A stretch of 64,000 nucleotides of DNA from Triops longicaudatus (lineage: Eukaryota; Arthropoda; Branchiopoda; Notostraca; Triopsidae), in the NCBI GenBank assembly GCA_022885665.1, contig JAGQDJ010000170.1, positions 46,722 through 110,721 of the forward strand, read 5' to 3'. The notes under the pieces were generated by a model. The model made no database searches, had not been told where the DNA came from, and saw nothing but the letters and a program-made list of their open reading frames with translations. Positions 23,092-33,763 of the stretch are shown in pieces (position 1 is the first letter of the stretch; each line of letters begins with the position of its first letter). A program made the translations under genes and the position numbers.

Positions 23092-24586
23092 CTTGTCCCT
23101 GAGAAACTGATGTTGCCACAGTGTGTGATAATTTGTAAAACGACTTTCTTTGTAGTTACTTTCAAGTATTCGTGCTAAATTATAGTAAGTTCCTGAACTT
23201 CACAAATTGCACATATACAGGAACCCATGACGTATTCTGCGCCTTTACTAAGGCCCCGGTATGCCTAACTTTCAGTATTTTATAAAATAGAAGATCAGGA
23301 CATGGTTTCCTCCGTGGAGGATAGTTTTGTTCTTGTAACTAACAACAGAAGTTGAATGAAATCAAATAGGAAATCAGGCTAGAGGCACATCCCAATATTG
23401 TCACACAAAACCTTAAATTTTCAGACACGATGTTGCAAAAAGAAAGCTGACCGATTTCGTTTATCTTTATACCTTAAAATTTCGAAAAATCAGAACTAAC
23501 GCACCAGTTTGCCTGATTAACTTTTTCTCATATTCAACAAATGGCAAAAATGAAGCCGTAATTTTCATATTTTATAAGTTTTCTGCAGAAAAACTCAAGC
23601 TGGTGCACTAAATGTCTTCCAACACCAACATTACTGTCAAAACAGTTTCTTTGATTTTTGAACCTTTTTATAATATGATGTCCGAAAATTCCCCGCGTTT
23701 TTCTCTCATAAGGTGTTTGTGTATATCGGGACCTTTAGGCTTACTTGGCTTACGAAGCAAAGCACAAAGCTACAAAGAATTTGTTTGTATCTATTTCCAG
23801 TGGATACTTAGCAGAGATTTCCTGTCGGTAAAGAACAATTAATTAAAAAGAAAAATCCAGAGTGCAAGTACAGGCATTGAGATATTACAATTATTGCACT
23901 TGTGAAACATGAGAATTTTTTTGTCTCGCCCGATGATTGTCAGCATTAAAAAGATCTTCTCGATTTGAATCTTAATATGGATACTTATGCATCCATTGCT
24001 TCAAAAACTGAAACGCAGGAAGTGCTACTATTGCATAAATGTCCGCAACGAGTCCGTAATGTTATAGCAGTTGTCGTTAATTTGTTGAGGTTAATTCATT
24101 TTTCATTACTTTTGTGACTAAATTTGACACATCCCAAACCTAGTAAAACTTATCCCCATAGATCAAGTTTTGGGAACATTATCACAGTTGACAGGCTGTC
24201 TTTACGGAAACTACATTCAAAATCCTTAAAGATACGTACTAATCCTCCATAAATCCCATAGAAACAAAACTATGTTAGCAAGTTCACATGTGCTCCAGTT
24301 GCATTGCATCACCTTTTCAAAACAACCCAAGGAAATCGTAGCAGACCTCAGCCATGCCGAAAGTGCTTTTTGTCGATTACAGGGACGGAATTGGTGAGCG
24401 TGTTTCATAATCTTTCCTGTTCTTTGGTTTTCCGAACATGGGGTACTAACCGGAAGCATGGTTTTGGGTAACTAGAAGCGATAAAGCTATATAACAAGCA
24501 CAACTGGAGTCTGGAAGACGCCGTTAGCCATCTAGTCTCCTATTGAGCTTCTGTTCAATCAGGGATATATTGCGTGATATACAAGA
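23092..24586. other. intergenic, cbmC to cbmD
   Basis: About 1.5 kb without a supportable ORF, RNA gene or repeat. The last 100 bp contain the cbmD TATA box. Confidence 0.5.
24488..24494 (+). promoter_or_regulatory. TATA box of cbmD
   Basis: TATATAA in the context AGCTATATAACAAGC, 99 nt upstream of the ATG at 24587. This suggests a focused promoter, as is usual for tissue-specific cuticle or gut genes. Confidence 0.5.
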
Positions 24587-27379
24587 ATGGCCATCTTTAC
24601 CTGGCCACCGCTGTTAATCTTCCTCCTTTTTGGTAAGTTCTTCGTATTTTTTAACTCATTATTTTCTCTAAATGCTTCGGATTTCTTAACTGTCTACATA
24701 GGGCACCTATTAAATCTTAACATAAACTAAAAACAAGTTTCAAACCTCGTAAAAGGAGGGGGCAATTCGTACAAAAATGATAGTGAGTGAACAATATACG
24801 TTGTGTGAAAATGATTGTTATGTAAACAGGGTCATCGCGAAGGGGTTTTCATTGGGGGATGGAGGGGTGGAGCCCTTGATTATGCATACCATACTTGACG
24901 ATTTTACCGGCTCGAGTATGGTAGTTCTTTACTGAATCGGCTTTTGACCAATTATGTGGTGGTGCACCCCCAACTCTCCCCCCTCACGACGCCCCTGTGT
25001 GTAAAACATAAACAAAAGAATTATTGGCTTAAACCTTAACTTCAAGACCTCTAAATTTATTTTACAAGAGACAGTTTATTAAATAGTAATGCGTCGTTAG
25101 GGTTGGGACGGACGCGTTTTGGACAGTCGACTGCGGTGCGCACAGAAAAAAAAGGAATTTTAAATTTACGTAGTGCTAGAATGATTCTAACGTTCATTTT
25201 CGTAAAACTAACAAGTTTCCACAAATATATTTCAAGTACAGATTACCAATAATTGTCTTGAAAGTTGTATTGGTCAGCTTTCAAATCGGAAAACACGCGC
25301 ACATTTTGTCACACTGCATGACTGCAAGTTCAACTCCCTTTATAGTTTAGACAGGAAGAAGAGCCTTTAATTTTTATGGTCACTTAGTCTTATTTTTTGT
25401 TTCGTTGGAGTACTAAATGTTATGTTTGATACCCACGGCACCAACGCATATCGTGAATATGTTTCATGTTGGACATTTGTCACCACATAAGTTTACAAAT
25501 TAGTTTCACAAACTGTCCGAACTGTCCCGCATCTCTTTCACTACTTCTCTTAATGAGTACTGAATGATTATTTAATATAGCCTTTTCCATTTATTCCGTT
25601 TTAGGCTTAGGACTTTCGTCGGAGTTGGATCATAGCATTTACGACTATGCGGTAGATCAACCGCCACAAATGGATGAACCGGATTACGCATCGGATGCGC
25701 CGTCTCACAACTGGGAAGAACTTTTCGAGTTAATGATGAATGATCCTGATTTCGCCAAGTCTTTCAATGAATACCTCGAACAGGAAGCTGAAAAACATAA
25801 ATACGACACCAGAAGCGCGGATCAATACGATCCATACTTGCACTGTCGAGGACAGCTATCGTAATGATTTTCATTTTGTTCAAAATCTTTCTTATGATAA
25901 GTCTTACAAACATTCAGACAAAATATGCAACAAACGGACTTCGGTGGCCAGAAAGGGAATCAGTATTGGGTAGACGTCCCAACGCAAAAAAGATATAAAC
26001 GATCGTCCTGTAATGCCCAAACGCCAAACCAGCCTCATGAAATATCCTGTGGCTGTTATATAGGCTGCGTTTCCGTAAGTTCATATATCTTAATTAATTT
26101 ATTTCCTTATTTTGTGTTTAAGATCTTTCCCTTTTATTTGGTTAAAATACGTAGCAAGAATGTAGCTAAACTAACGAAGCGACAAAATTCACCAAGTCTG
26201 ACGTGATGTAAGAGAATTCTATCTCACAATAAAAGTAAATTTATTAACTAGGGCCGTTTCCAAGTATTGCGATGCCAGGAAGGTTTCTTGTTTGATACTT
26301 TACGTCGGTCATGCCGCCCAGCGAACGAAGTTAGAACTTGTCCAGTCGCTGTGGCAACCCCACCTCCACGTCCTCCTCCTCCACCTCCTACGGCCGCACC
26401 AATCGTACCGGTTATACCCGGTGTGCGTTGCCCAGCAGAATTTGGCTTGTATCCGCACCCCAGCGATTGCCGTTTGTTTGTCACTTGCGACCGCTACACT
26501 CCACATGTGCAAAGCTGTGGGCGTGGCACCGTCTTCTCGCGAAATCTCAAAGTCTGTGTACACCCTAATCAAGAGGATTGCAGTCCGGTCTATTTTACCT
26601 ACTCCAGAACTAATGATTTACAACAAGACCAGAAAACAGACTTATCGCAGAACTCGTACAATACTGGAGCCTCAAGTGGAAGCAAATGGGAACAGAACAA
26701 GTTACCCACTGGATTAGCCCAACGACCCCAACCAGTGGTGGTACCCACTGTGCGTTGTCCCGCAGAATTCGGCTTGTATCCTCATCCCAACTATTGCCGT
26801 TTATTTATAAATTGTGATCGCTACACACCACATGTACAAAGTTGCGGCTATGGTACGGTCTTTTCGCGGAAATTAAAAGTCTGCGTACACCCAAATCAAG
26901 AAGATTGTAGCGCATACTACGGTAGGAGTGAAGTGGCGCAATACGGAAGCCAAGAGAACGAATGGGATGCGGAAGGTGTCCAAACTCCAGTAAACGACTG
27001 GGACCCAAGCGATTTCGAACAGCAGAAAACAAACTGGATAGCAAAAGGATCAAGTCCGGATCAACTTCCGGTGAAGACACCTAGACCGGTCGAAAGGACG
27101 ACTAAATCTATTGCGGCTACGAGGCCTATTCCTGTGACTACGACAGCGAAGCCGTTGATAAGGTTCGACTATGATGATGAAGTCCCACCCGGTATTGAAC
27201 GACGTCGCAGGTTTGTCTCGAAAAAGGTAGCTTTTTATCTACACATTATTCTATTTATTTGTATTCGCAGATGGGTGGGAAAGGGAGGAACCAAAGGGAA
27301 GAAAAAGAATACTCTGAAGATCCGGGTCAAAACTCCAACTGTCACGTCTCCTCGTCCTCCTAAATATCGGAAAGGCTAG
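24587..27379 (+). CDS. cbmD: secreted protein, divergent domain plus two CBM14
   Basis: Join: 24587-24632, 25605-25860, 25918-26074, 26252-27210, 27271-27379; 508 residues, the largest of the cluster. A signal peptide (about 1-20) is followed by an acidic region (LMMNDPDFAKSFNEYLEQE). Exon 2 ends with YDPYLHCRG. A basic site Arg-Tyr-Lys-Arg lies just before Cys132. The divergent domain is residues 132-183 with ISCGCYIGC and RCQEGFLFD, then CRPANEV. A proline-rich linker leads to CBM14 domains at 213-263 and 322-372, which are close copies of each other (PAEFGLYPHP, CDRYTPHVQSCG). The tail is Thr/Pro-rich and ends very basic. The last intron (27211-27270, 60 bp) has no stop, and read-through would insert a hydrophobic segment. 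Intron 1 (972 bp) contains an inverted-repeat element. Poly(A) signal AATAAA is at 27612-27617. Confidence 0.85.
24837..24997. mobile_element. 161-bp inverted-repeat element (MITE-like) in cbmD intron 1
   Basis: The left end CAGGGTCATCGCGAAGGGG and the complement of the right end CAGGGGCGTCGTGAGGGGG agree at 14 of 19 positions, with G-rich sequence continuing inward on both arms. A second, internal inverted repeat is exact: TACCATACT (24887-24895) and AGTATGGTA (24915-24923). TGTAAA flanks the left end and TGTGTAAA the right end, possibly a target-site duplication. There is no coding capacity. The superfamily cannot be set from this; CAGGGGCGT-type ends occur in several DNA transposon groups. 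Confidence 0.5.
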
Positions 27380-27611
27380 GTTGACTGTCCCCTCGAGGCT
27401 CTAACTTTTGAGTCACGCACGAAATCTAAAATATGTTGCTTGCGTTCTACTACTGTAATCTCACATACAAATTGGCATTTCCCACAGTTCTGTAATTTTC
27501 TAAATTTTGTACAGTACTCCCGTGCACTTCAATACATACAAAATACAGACGAAGTCTGAAACCTTTATCTTGTAGCTGATCTCTCTTGGAGCCCTTCGAT
27601 ATTTTTAAATT

Positions 27612-27617
27612 AATAAA
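27612..27617 (+). terminator. poly(A) signal of cbmD
   Basis: AATAAA, 233 nt after the cbmD stop codon and upstream of the cbmE promoter region. Confidence 0.5.
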
Positions 27618-27792
27618 ATAAACCAAGTTTTCTTTGCTCTTGCTATGGTCAGCCCATTTCCATGAGCACTTACGCTAATCTACCACCAACGGAAGCTAAT
27701 TCCTGTGAAGGGATAACACTCTTGCGAAATAATGTCGTTCTATTACGAACAAGCGGATTTTGCGGGCACTTATCAAGAGATTTCCTGTATTG

Positions 27793-27799
27793 TATAAAA
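27793..27799 (+). promoter_or_regulatory. possible TATA box of cbmE
   Basis: TATAAAA about 150 nt upstream of the cbmE ATG. It is further away than in cbmC and cbmD, so it is less certain. Confidence 0.3.
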
Positions 27800-27943
27800 T
27801 TGTGAGAAATTACGGGAAAGGAACGAAGGAGAAAAAGGATACTGAGGCAAATTTTTGATAGCTGTACAAAAGGTGAAAACGATCGCTGAAACGGACAGTT
27901 TCGCTTCAGCTTCCCACTGAGTTGGAAACGCCCACCCTTAGCC

Positions 27944-28809
27944 ATGAAGATTGCGCTAGTTTCGCTGACTGTTGCCTGTTTGATTTTAGGTTAACATGTT
28001 TAGTTTTCGTCTTATCAACATTATTTGCTAGAGTGCTTTTTTTTTCGTTGACAATCTTTAATTAATACTATTAAAAAGTCCCGTTCCATCTATCTATACC
28101 TTTATTTGTTATTTTCTTCTTTTATTGTACGATTTTGTTCCTATAGGATGCTACACCGCTGAGCATTCACGCGAGAAAGATCCATACTTTCACTGCCGTC
28201 GACCATTCCGGTAGAGCTATGTTTTTCACTTAATTTCAAATTTCTATCAGTTGATTTCAAATATAAAATTTTACTTTTTCTGCAGAACGAAGTTCAACTC
28301 TCATGGACAAAGAATACAGAGGAGTACATGCACGCCTGATTCTCCCAAACGACCCCATGAAGAATCTTGTGGATGCTACATTGGCTGTCCAACAGTAAAA
28401 AACATTTGATTCTTCCCTATTTTCTTAAATTTTGGTGTATTATTAGGGCTATTATCAAGTAGTGCGTTGCGCTGAAGGTCTTCTCTTTGATCGTCACCGT
28501 CAAGCATGTCGTCCAGCCAAAGAAGTAAAATGTGGCAATGTTGCAATTACTCCGATTCCGCCTAAGCCAACTTCCCATGTGATACCAGATCTGAGCTCAC
28601 GTTGCCCTGGACTCAATGGATTGTTTCCCCACCCGAAAGACTGTCGTCTTTACTTGAATTGTACTCGAGGTATTGCACAAGTGCAGAGTTGTCTAAATGG
28701 GAACGTTTTTTCACGCATTCTGCGCGTGTGTGTTCATCCAAGTCAGGGCGACTGTATTCCATCGCTCCCCAATGCTTCATACCCAAAAAACGTACCACGG
28801 ACGGGTTAA
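27944..28809 (+). CDS. cbmE: secreted protein, divergent domain plus CBM14
   Basis: Join: 27944-27989, 28147-28210, 28286-28394, 28447-28809; 193 residues. The signal peptide is in residues 1 to about 20. The acidic region is almost absent: exon 2 is only 64 nt yet still ends with KDPYFHCRR. Arg-Ile-Gln-Arg lies just before Cys52. The divergent domain is residues 52-102 with ESCGCYIGC and RCAEGLLFD, then CRPAKEV. One CBM14 domain follows at 126-176 (GLFPHPKDCRLYLNC). Phases 1, 2, 0 match cbmA, B and D. This shortest full-architecture member shows which parts of the family are kept: signal, DPYxxCR, CGCYxxC, CBM14. AATAAA at 29124-29129 is a possible poly(A) signal. Confidence 0.85.
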
Positions 28810-31800
28810 ATGGCTTCAAAAGTTATTGTCAATGAAACGCACTTACACTTCGCACACATATACATTTAAAATGGTAGGCAAATGCGTAGGCCTATATGTG
28901 CAAAAATGTTCAAATTTGCTGCTCGATATCAGTAATTCTTCTGCCTGAAAAATTTCCAGTAATTATGAAATGGTCGTTCAATTGGTTACAAAGGATATGT
29001 TGTTTGAGATCTAACCTTGCAGTGTTATTTCTTATGAATATGTGAAATAAGAATATACAGCATTCAGACAATTCAATACGCGTGTGAAACTTGTTTAATT
29101 TGTAACGCAAGCTAATCTCTTACAATAAAGTAAGAACGAGCGAAGCAAGCCGAACAACCACGCTCGTTTTTACAATACGGGAAAGTATTCGAATAATTCT
29201 AAAGAATATTTTTGAAAATAAAGTCAATATAGTGGTACGTCGTCAACTGTCAAGTGTCCAAATTTGACTATTGTGACAGTGACTACCGTGGACCCTTGAT
29301 TAACTTACATTAAGACCACTGTATTTGTGGATTTTAGAGGTCTACTATTTACTGACAAAAACGACTTCACAATACTCCACATTATTGTACAAAACTCATT
29401 TTCAACACTCCAATCTACTCTCCTTTTCCCTCGACTGTCCTCTGACCTCTTTTGAATTCTGTTTGACTTCTCGTCTCCTTCTGATCTACTGACTGGCCTC
29501 CGGACCTGACTTTCATGTTCGCTTTTTATTGCATCTAAAATCCTAGGTAAATCAAACAAAGCATACCTGGTTTCTGATAAATCACTTTCACTAACCCAGA
29601 AACAAAGAATGTGGAAGACAAAATGGATAAAGTAAACTAAAATGAAACTCCTGAACAACACTGGCGTGACAATAGTTTTCTTAAAGTTCCCATTGATAAC
29701 GGGCAAGTATCTACTACCTGGAGCACAATATATATGTTTAGAGAATCCTAGTTAATCAGTAATATGTTTAATTCTCTAATTGTAACATTCTTTGCGTAGT
29801 TCAAACTTTAAAAATCGCTTGCTGCAAATTCGTTCACTTATTAATTTAGTGGCTTCTTTGGAATGCACATTCTCCTCTAAAGTAGTTTAATCTAAGCATA
29901 TGAGGTAATTAACCTAGGGTACTTAACGAGAACACGACTATTTTTCATGTATGAGATGTTCTATACTGACGTGACAGAAGGAATTCCATTGTTCGATATT
30001 CAAAGTGGCGCGCTTTTGCTCATTTCACTGACACTCCCCCTACCAAACACAAAACATGCTTGGAAGCGTGTAGTTTTTGTTTCGGTCGAGTTGGGGAAAT
30101 AGTTAACGCAAGTTTTACTGCAATGCAAGGTACTTTAACGTAACATGTCAAAAATGCTTTCATTTGTGGAACTGCTTTTAGTGTTACTTGAAAGACCTTG
30201 GGATAATTCTGTACCCAGTGGCTTAGAAATACTGACACGATGAAAAATATCCACTTAGTTGTTTTAAGGATTTATTATTACTTAATATTACTCATACTGA
30301 ATTATACTTCTACTGCTCGCACATTTAAATATCTTCTATTTAGGATGGAAAAATGACACTCCCGTGTGGTGCTGTAATGATAGTGAAATAATTTGCGGCC
30401 CGTTTCCTTGTACCTTAAGTAGGGATTGAAAGTTCCCAGTTCCGAAAAACCCAATCTTATTGAAACAAAGCAAACACCCTTTTATTTTGCCTCCACGTCG
30501 ACGATTCAAGAGTAGGTAAAGGCCGTTTTTAAAAAATTAAAATACCATTGCTAGTAATATGTGTAAGTTTTTAAGACCAGTTCCCAAGGTCTCCTTATCT
30601 AGAGTTCACTGCTTGACCCATCTTGTTGGCGGAACGATGCGACCAGTCAGTGCCACATTTTCTTCGAGTCTTGGCGATACCAGTTTTCATATTTTTGGTA
30701 TAATTCTTTAGCTTTTTTTAACGGGTTAACGAGGAAAAAGTAGCAAAAATGTATAAACGAATCATAAAGCGTCATCCAGAGCGAAATTCGAGTTTATCTT
30801 GAATTGTTGCACCGTTGAAAACCCGCGATTCTGATGTAGACTGGTCACCCGAAACTTCTGTCTAAACCAATTCTATCTCACGGCTTTTTGGCCGTTTTGT
30901 ACCAGAAGCACCGTTTCTTTATTTCCTGAAAATTCGGACATTTATGACTTAGAAGCTGTACAGTAACTGTTAAGAGTTCGTGTGCACTAACAGTCGATGT
31001 CAACCTTAACCCATCTACTTCTCATCAATTTAATATGTTGGCCTGTAACATTTTCCTCGAGCAACTAATGTCACCATTTAATAGTGGTAGAAAGTAATTT
31101 CTGATACGGAGCAAAGAAATTGCAAGGGGGAAAAGAAAGGATTTTAGTTTACTTTTGCATCTATTTTACACTATTGGAAATGACTTAAGGTATCGTTAAG
31201 TTCGTATTATATAACACGGACTTAAATCCAGGATTGGTTGCTATAAGAATATCATAGTAATAACTTGCTCACAAACTTCGCCCACAAAACTTTTTGTTTT
31301 AAATCCAGAACGACGCCTACGTTGCGGTGTGTATTCTCAGCAACTTTATGAAGGTCCTAACTTTTGGCTTCTTACACAGCTATTGCAGCGGTCCCCAAAC
31401 ATTTTGGAGCCATGGACCACTTTCAGACGCGATTTTTTTCTGCGGCCCACTGTGTGATAGGGGACCGCTGAGTTGTTCCAGGTATTGCTTATGGTTTTTA
31501 TTCAGCTGTCCCGCCATTGCGTTCATTTTGTGAACTCGTACCAGATGGTTTATTTGTCGTCTCTGTGTTTAACAGCGTTTGTCAAAAGCTGAATAAGAGA
31601 GGAAAAAGACTGCTAACTTCATGGAATTTATTTGACTTATGGCTTCAAGTGACTGCAAAGTAAGAAATTGGTATTGGGACAAAGGTACTTCTTTTTAAAG
31701 AGCGAAACTCTTACATGGTAATTTAATAAATTGCAATAATTTTGCGGTTCAATTAATTTGGTAATTTACAGATTTTTTTAGAATCTATATTATTTGCTCT

Positions 31801-33750
31801 CTTTCGGCATATGCCCTAACGTTAGGATGTCTACAGGAATAACTTTTCACAGTTGTGGTTTTTACGTACTTTTCCCACAAAGAATCGTATTTAATTTGGA
31901 ACTACTATTCGTAATTTCCCGAAAATAACATGATTCTTGGATGGAGGAATTCGCTATAATTCTGCAAAGGATCTAAATTAAACAGGGAGAGCGGTTAGAA
32001 ACCCATGATATCGCGTGTGGACACCATAATTATTACTATACCTAAAATCTCACAAGCGTGACAAAGGGTATGCAACTAGAACTCACCATATTGGGTACAA
32101 ACGTGTGTCGTGATATGTGACTCTTCCTTAAAAAGGGAAATTTAGATTACTCCACGTTCGTAATGCATTTTAATAAGTTTTCATTACCTCTTCCTCGTAT
32201 GAACGCAACCAGAGCCAGAAGGGCAGGATAATAGCACACTGATCTAGTGCTTGCTTTTAACTTAGACTGTAATTATACAAGGTGTGACGAGAACTATTCG
32301 TGCTCGCATCCCCCAATCTATTTACTCGCTGACGTTCAATGTGACACGAGCACGCGAGTTTACAAGATGAAATGTTAACTCAACTGTGGAGCCTGTCATG
32401 CTCCTTCCCTCGACTGGAATATCATTAGAACTTTATGACTAAAAAAAAAAAACAGATCGGCATGCCAACGATGTTGTTAAAGAAAAAAAAATACAATAAA
32501 ACTGTAGAACAACACACTTGCAAAGCGTTCCCAGCTCGAGATCACAAGGTTCGCAGGAACCTTAAAAATGTTTTTGACTGTATGTGCTATGCCGCAAATA
32601 AAAAAATCCTACCCCTTTTCGCTACACATGTCAGTTTCCACAAAAAAAAACCTTTACGCATATTGGACCCATGATTTACCCTTAGCCATAGAAAGGTTTC
32701 ACATCCCTTTCAAAACCGCAGTCAAGTCATCGCAAGGACAGGCTAACCTCCTAAACGACAATTTATTGAACTGGCTTGGGTATTTACGAGAACGCACGTT
32801 AACGCTTTCGATATCTATAAACATTTCTTGGATTCTTGCAGCATTATCACCTCAGCCCATCACAATAATTTTCGGCTTCGTACTCCCATAAAAGACTCCC
32901 GCGTTAACCTTACCCCAAGGAGATCCTGCTACTTAATATGGAACACGTTTCCTTCATTTGTGTCGTGATCACCACCGTTTCCTTTTCTCGTCTTTGGCTT
33001 AAAAACACCTTGGGACTTTGAATAATTGATTTCTGCGTGTTAAAAAAGCACGCAAAGAATAGTATAACACACAGATCACATTAGCGCCTTTTAAAGACAG
33101 ATTCGTATCAGATCCATATCTCCTTTAACGACTACGTATCCGCAAATCAGAACTTGGGGCGCAAACTGGCTCTCGTGGTCCTGTTTTTACCTCACCGTCC
33201 GGGGTAAACTGTAATGAACGATTACAAAAACTAGATGTGTTCATGCGAGAAAAGAAAAGCGAAGGATGTCTCATCCCGGATCTTCACGAACATGACCAAG
33301 AAAACCGGACCTCTTCGTATGGTTTATGTTTGAACTTGATGAGGATTTTATTTTCTTCCCACAGCATAATACAAGACTTGCGTTCAAACTAAAAAGTACT
33401 AAAAATATTCAGCTCTGCCATATGAGCTAAACAGGAGCCTGAGACGGAAAAATAACTCACGTCTAAACCAGGATAAGACTAAATTGGAAACAATTAACCC
33501 TTATTATCTCAAGTGCGTTCCTTTTCGTTGTCTATTTTCCCTGCCTCCACCATTGTCATGCAAAAATAAAGAAATGTCTTTGAAGGGGATCTACGTCTGT
33601 GAAAACCGCTACTGTCTGCTTTAGTTTGTTGTTTTCTTTCGCCGCTAAATCTTCACACACGACCTTTTAATGAAATGTAAATTGACAGGTGTGGAGCTCC
33701 TTCAAGTTCTTGCGAAACACAGTGCTGGTTAATAAATTAAAATGAAAGCA
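28810..33750. other. gene-poor interval, left part
   Basis: No supportable gene. Contents noticed: the possible cbmE poly(A) signal (29124), the hAT-like element at 31386-31470, and otherwise AT-rich single-copy-looking sequence. Open frames here are short and resemble nothing known. Confidence 0.55.
31386..31470. mobile_element. 85-bp hAT-like terminal-inverted-repeat element
   Basis: CAGCGGTCCCC (31386-31396) and its exact complement GGGGACCGCTG (31460-31470) form perfect 11-bp terminal inverted repeats. The left end continues CAAACATTTTGGAGCCATGG and the internal GGACCAC and T-rich centre follow the pattern of non-autonomous hAT elements whose ends read CAGnGGTCCCCAA. The 8-bp flanks AGCTATTG and AGTTGTTC agree at 5 of 8 positions, as a worn hAT target-site duplication might. 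It encodes nothing and depends on a transposase elsewhere. Confidence 0.7.
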
Positions 33751-33763
33751 CCCCCCCCCCCCC
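33751..33763 (+). repeat. homopolymer C13 tract
   Basis: Thirteen C in a row, then TCCC. In AT-rich surroundings this is a conspicuous G-rich tract on the minus strand. Confidence 0.9.

Noticed and set aside
26248..26572. Minus-strand frames with Gly-rich stretch opposite cbmD
   Set aside because: They are the complement of the proline-rich linker of cbmD and fall within its coding exon.
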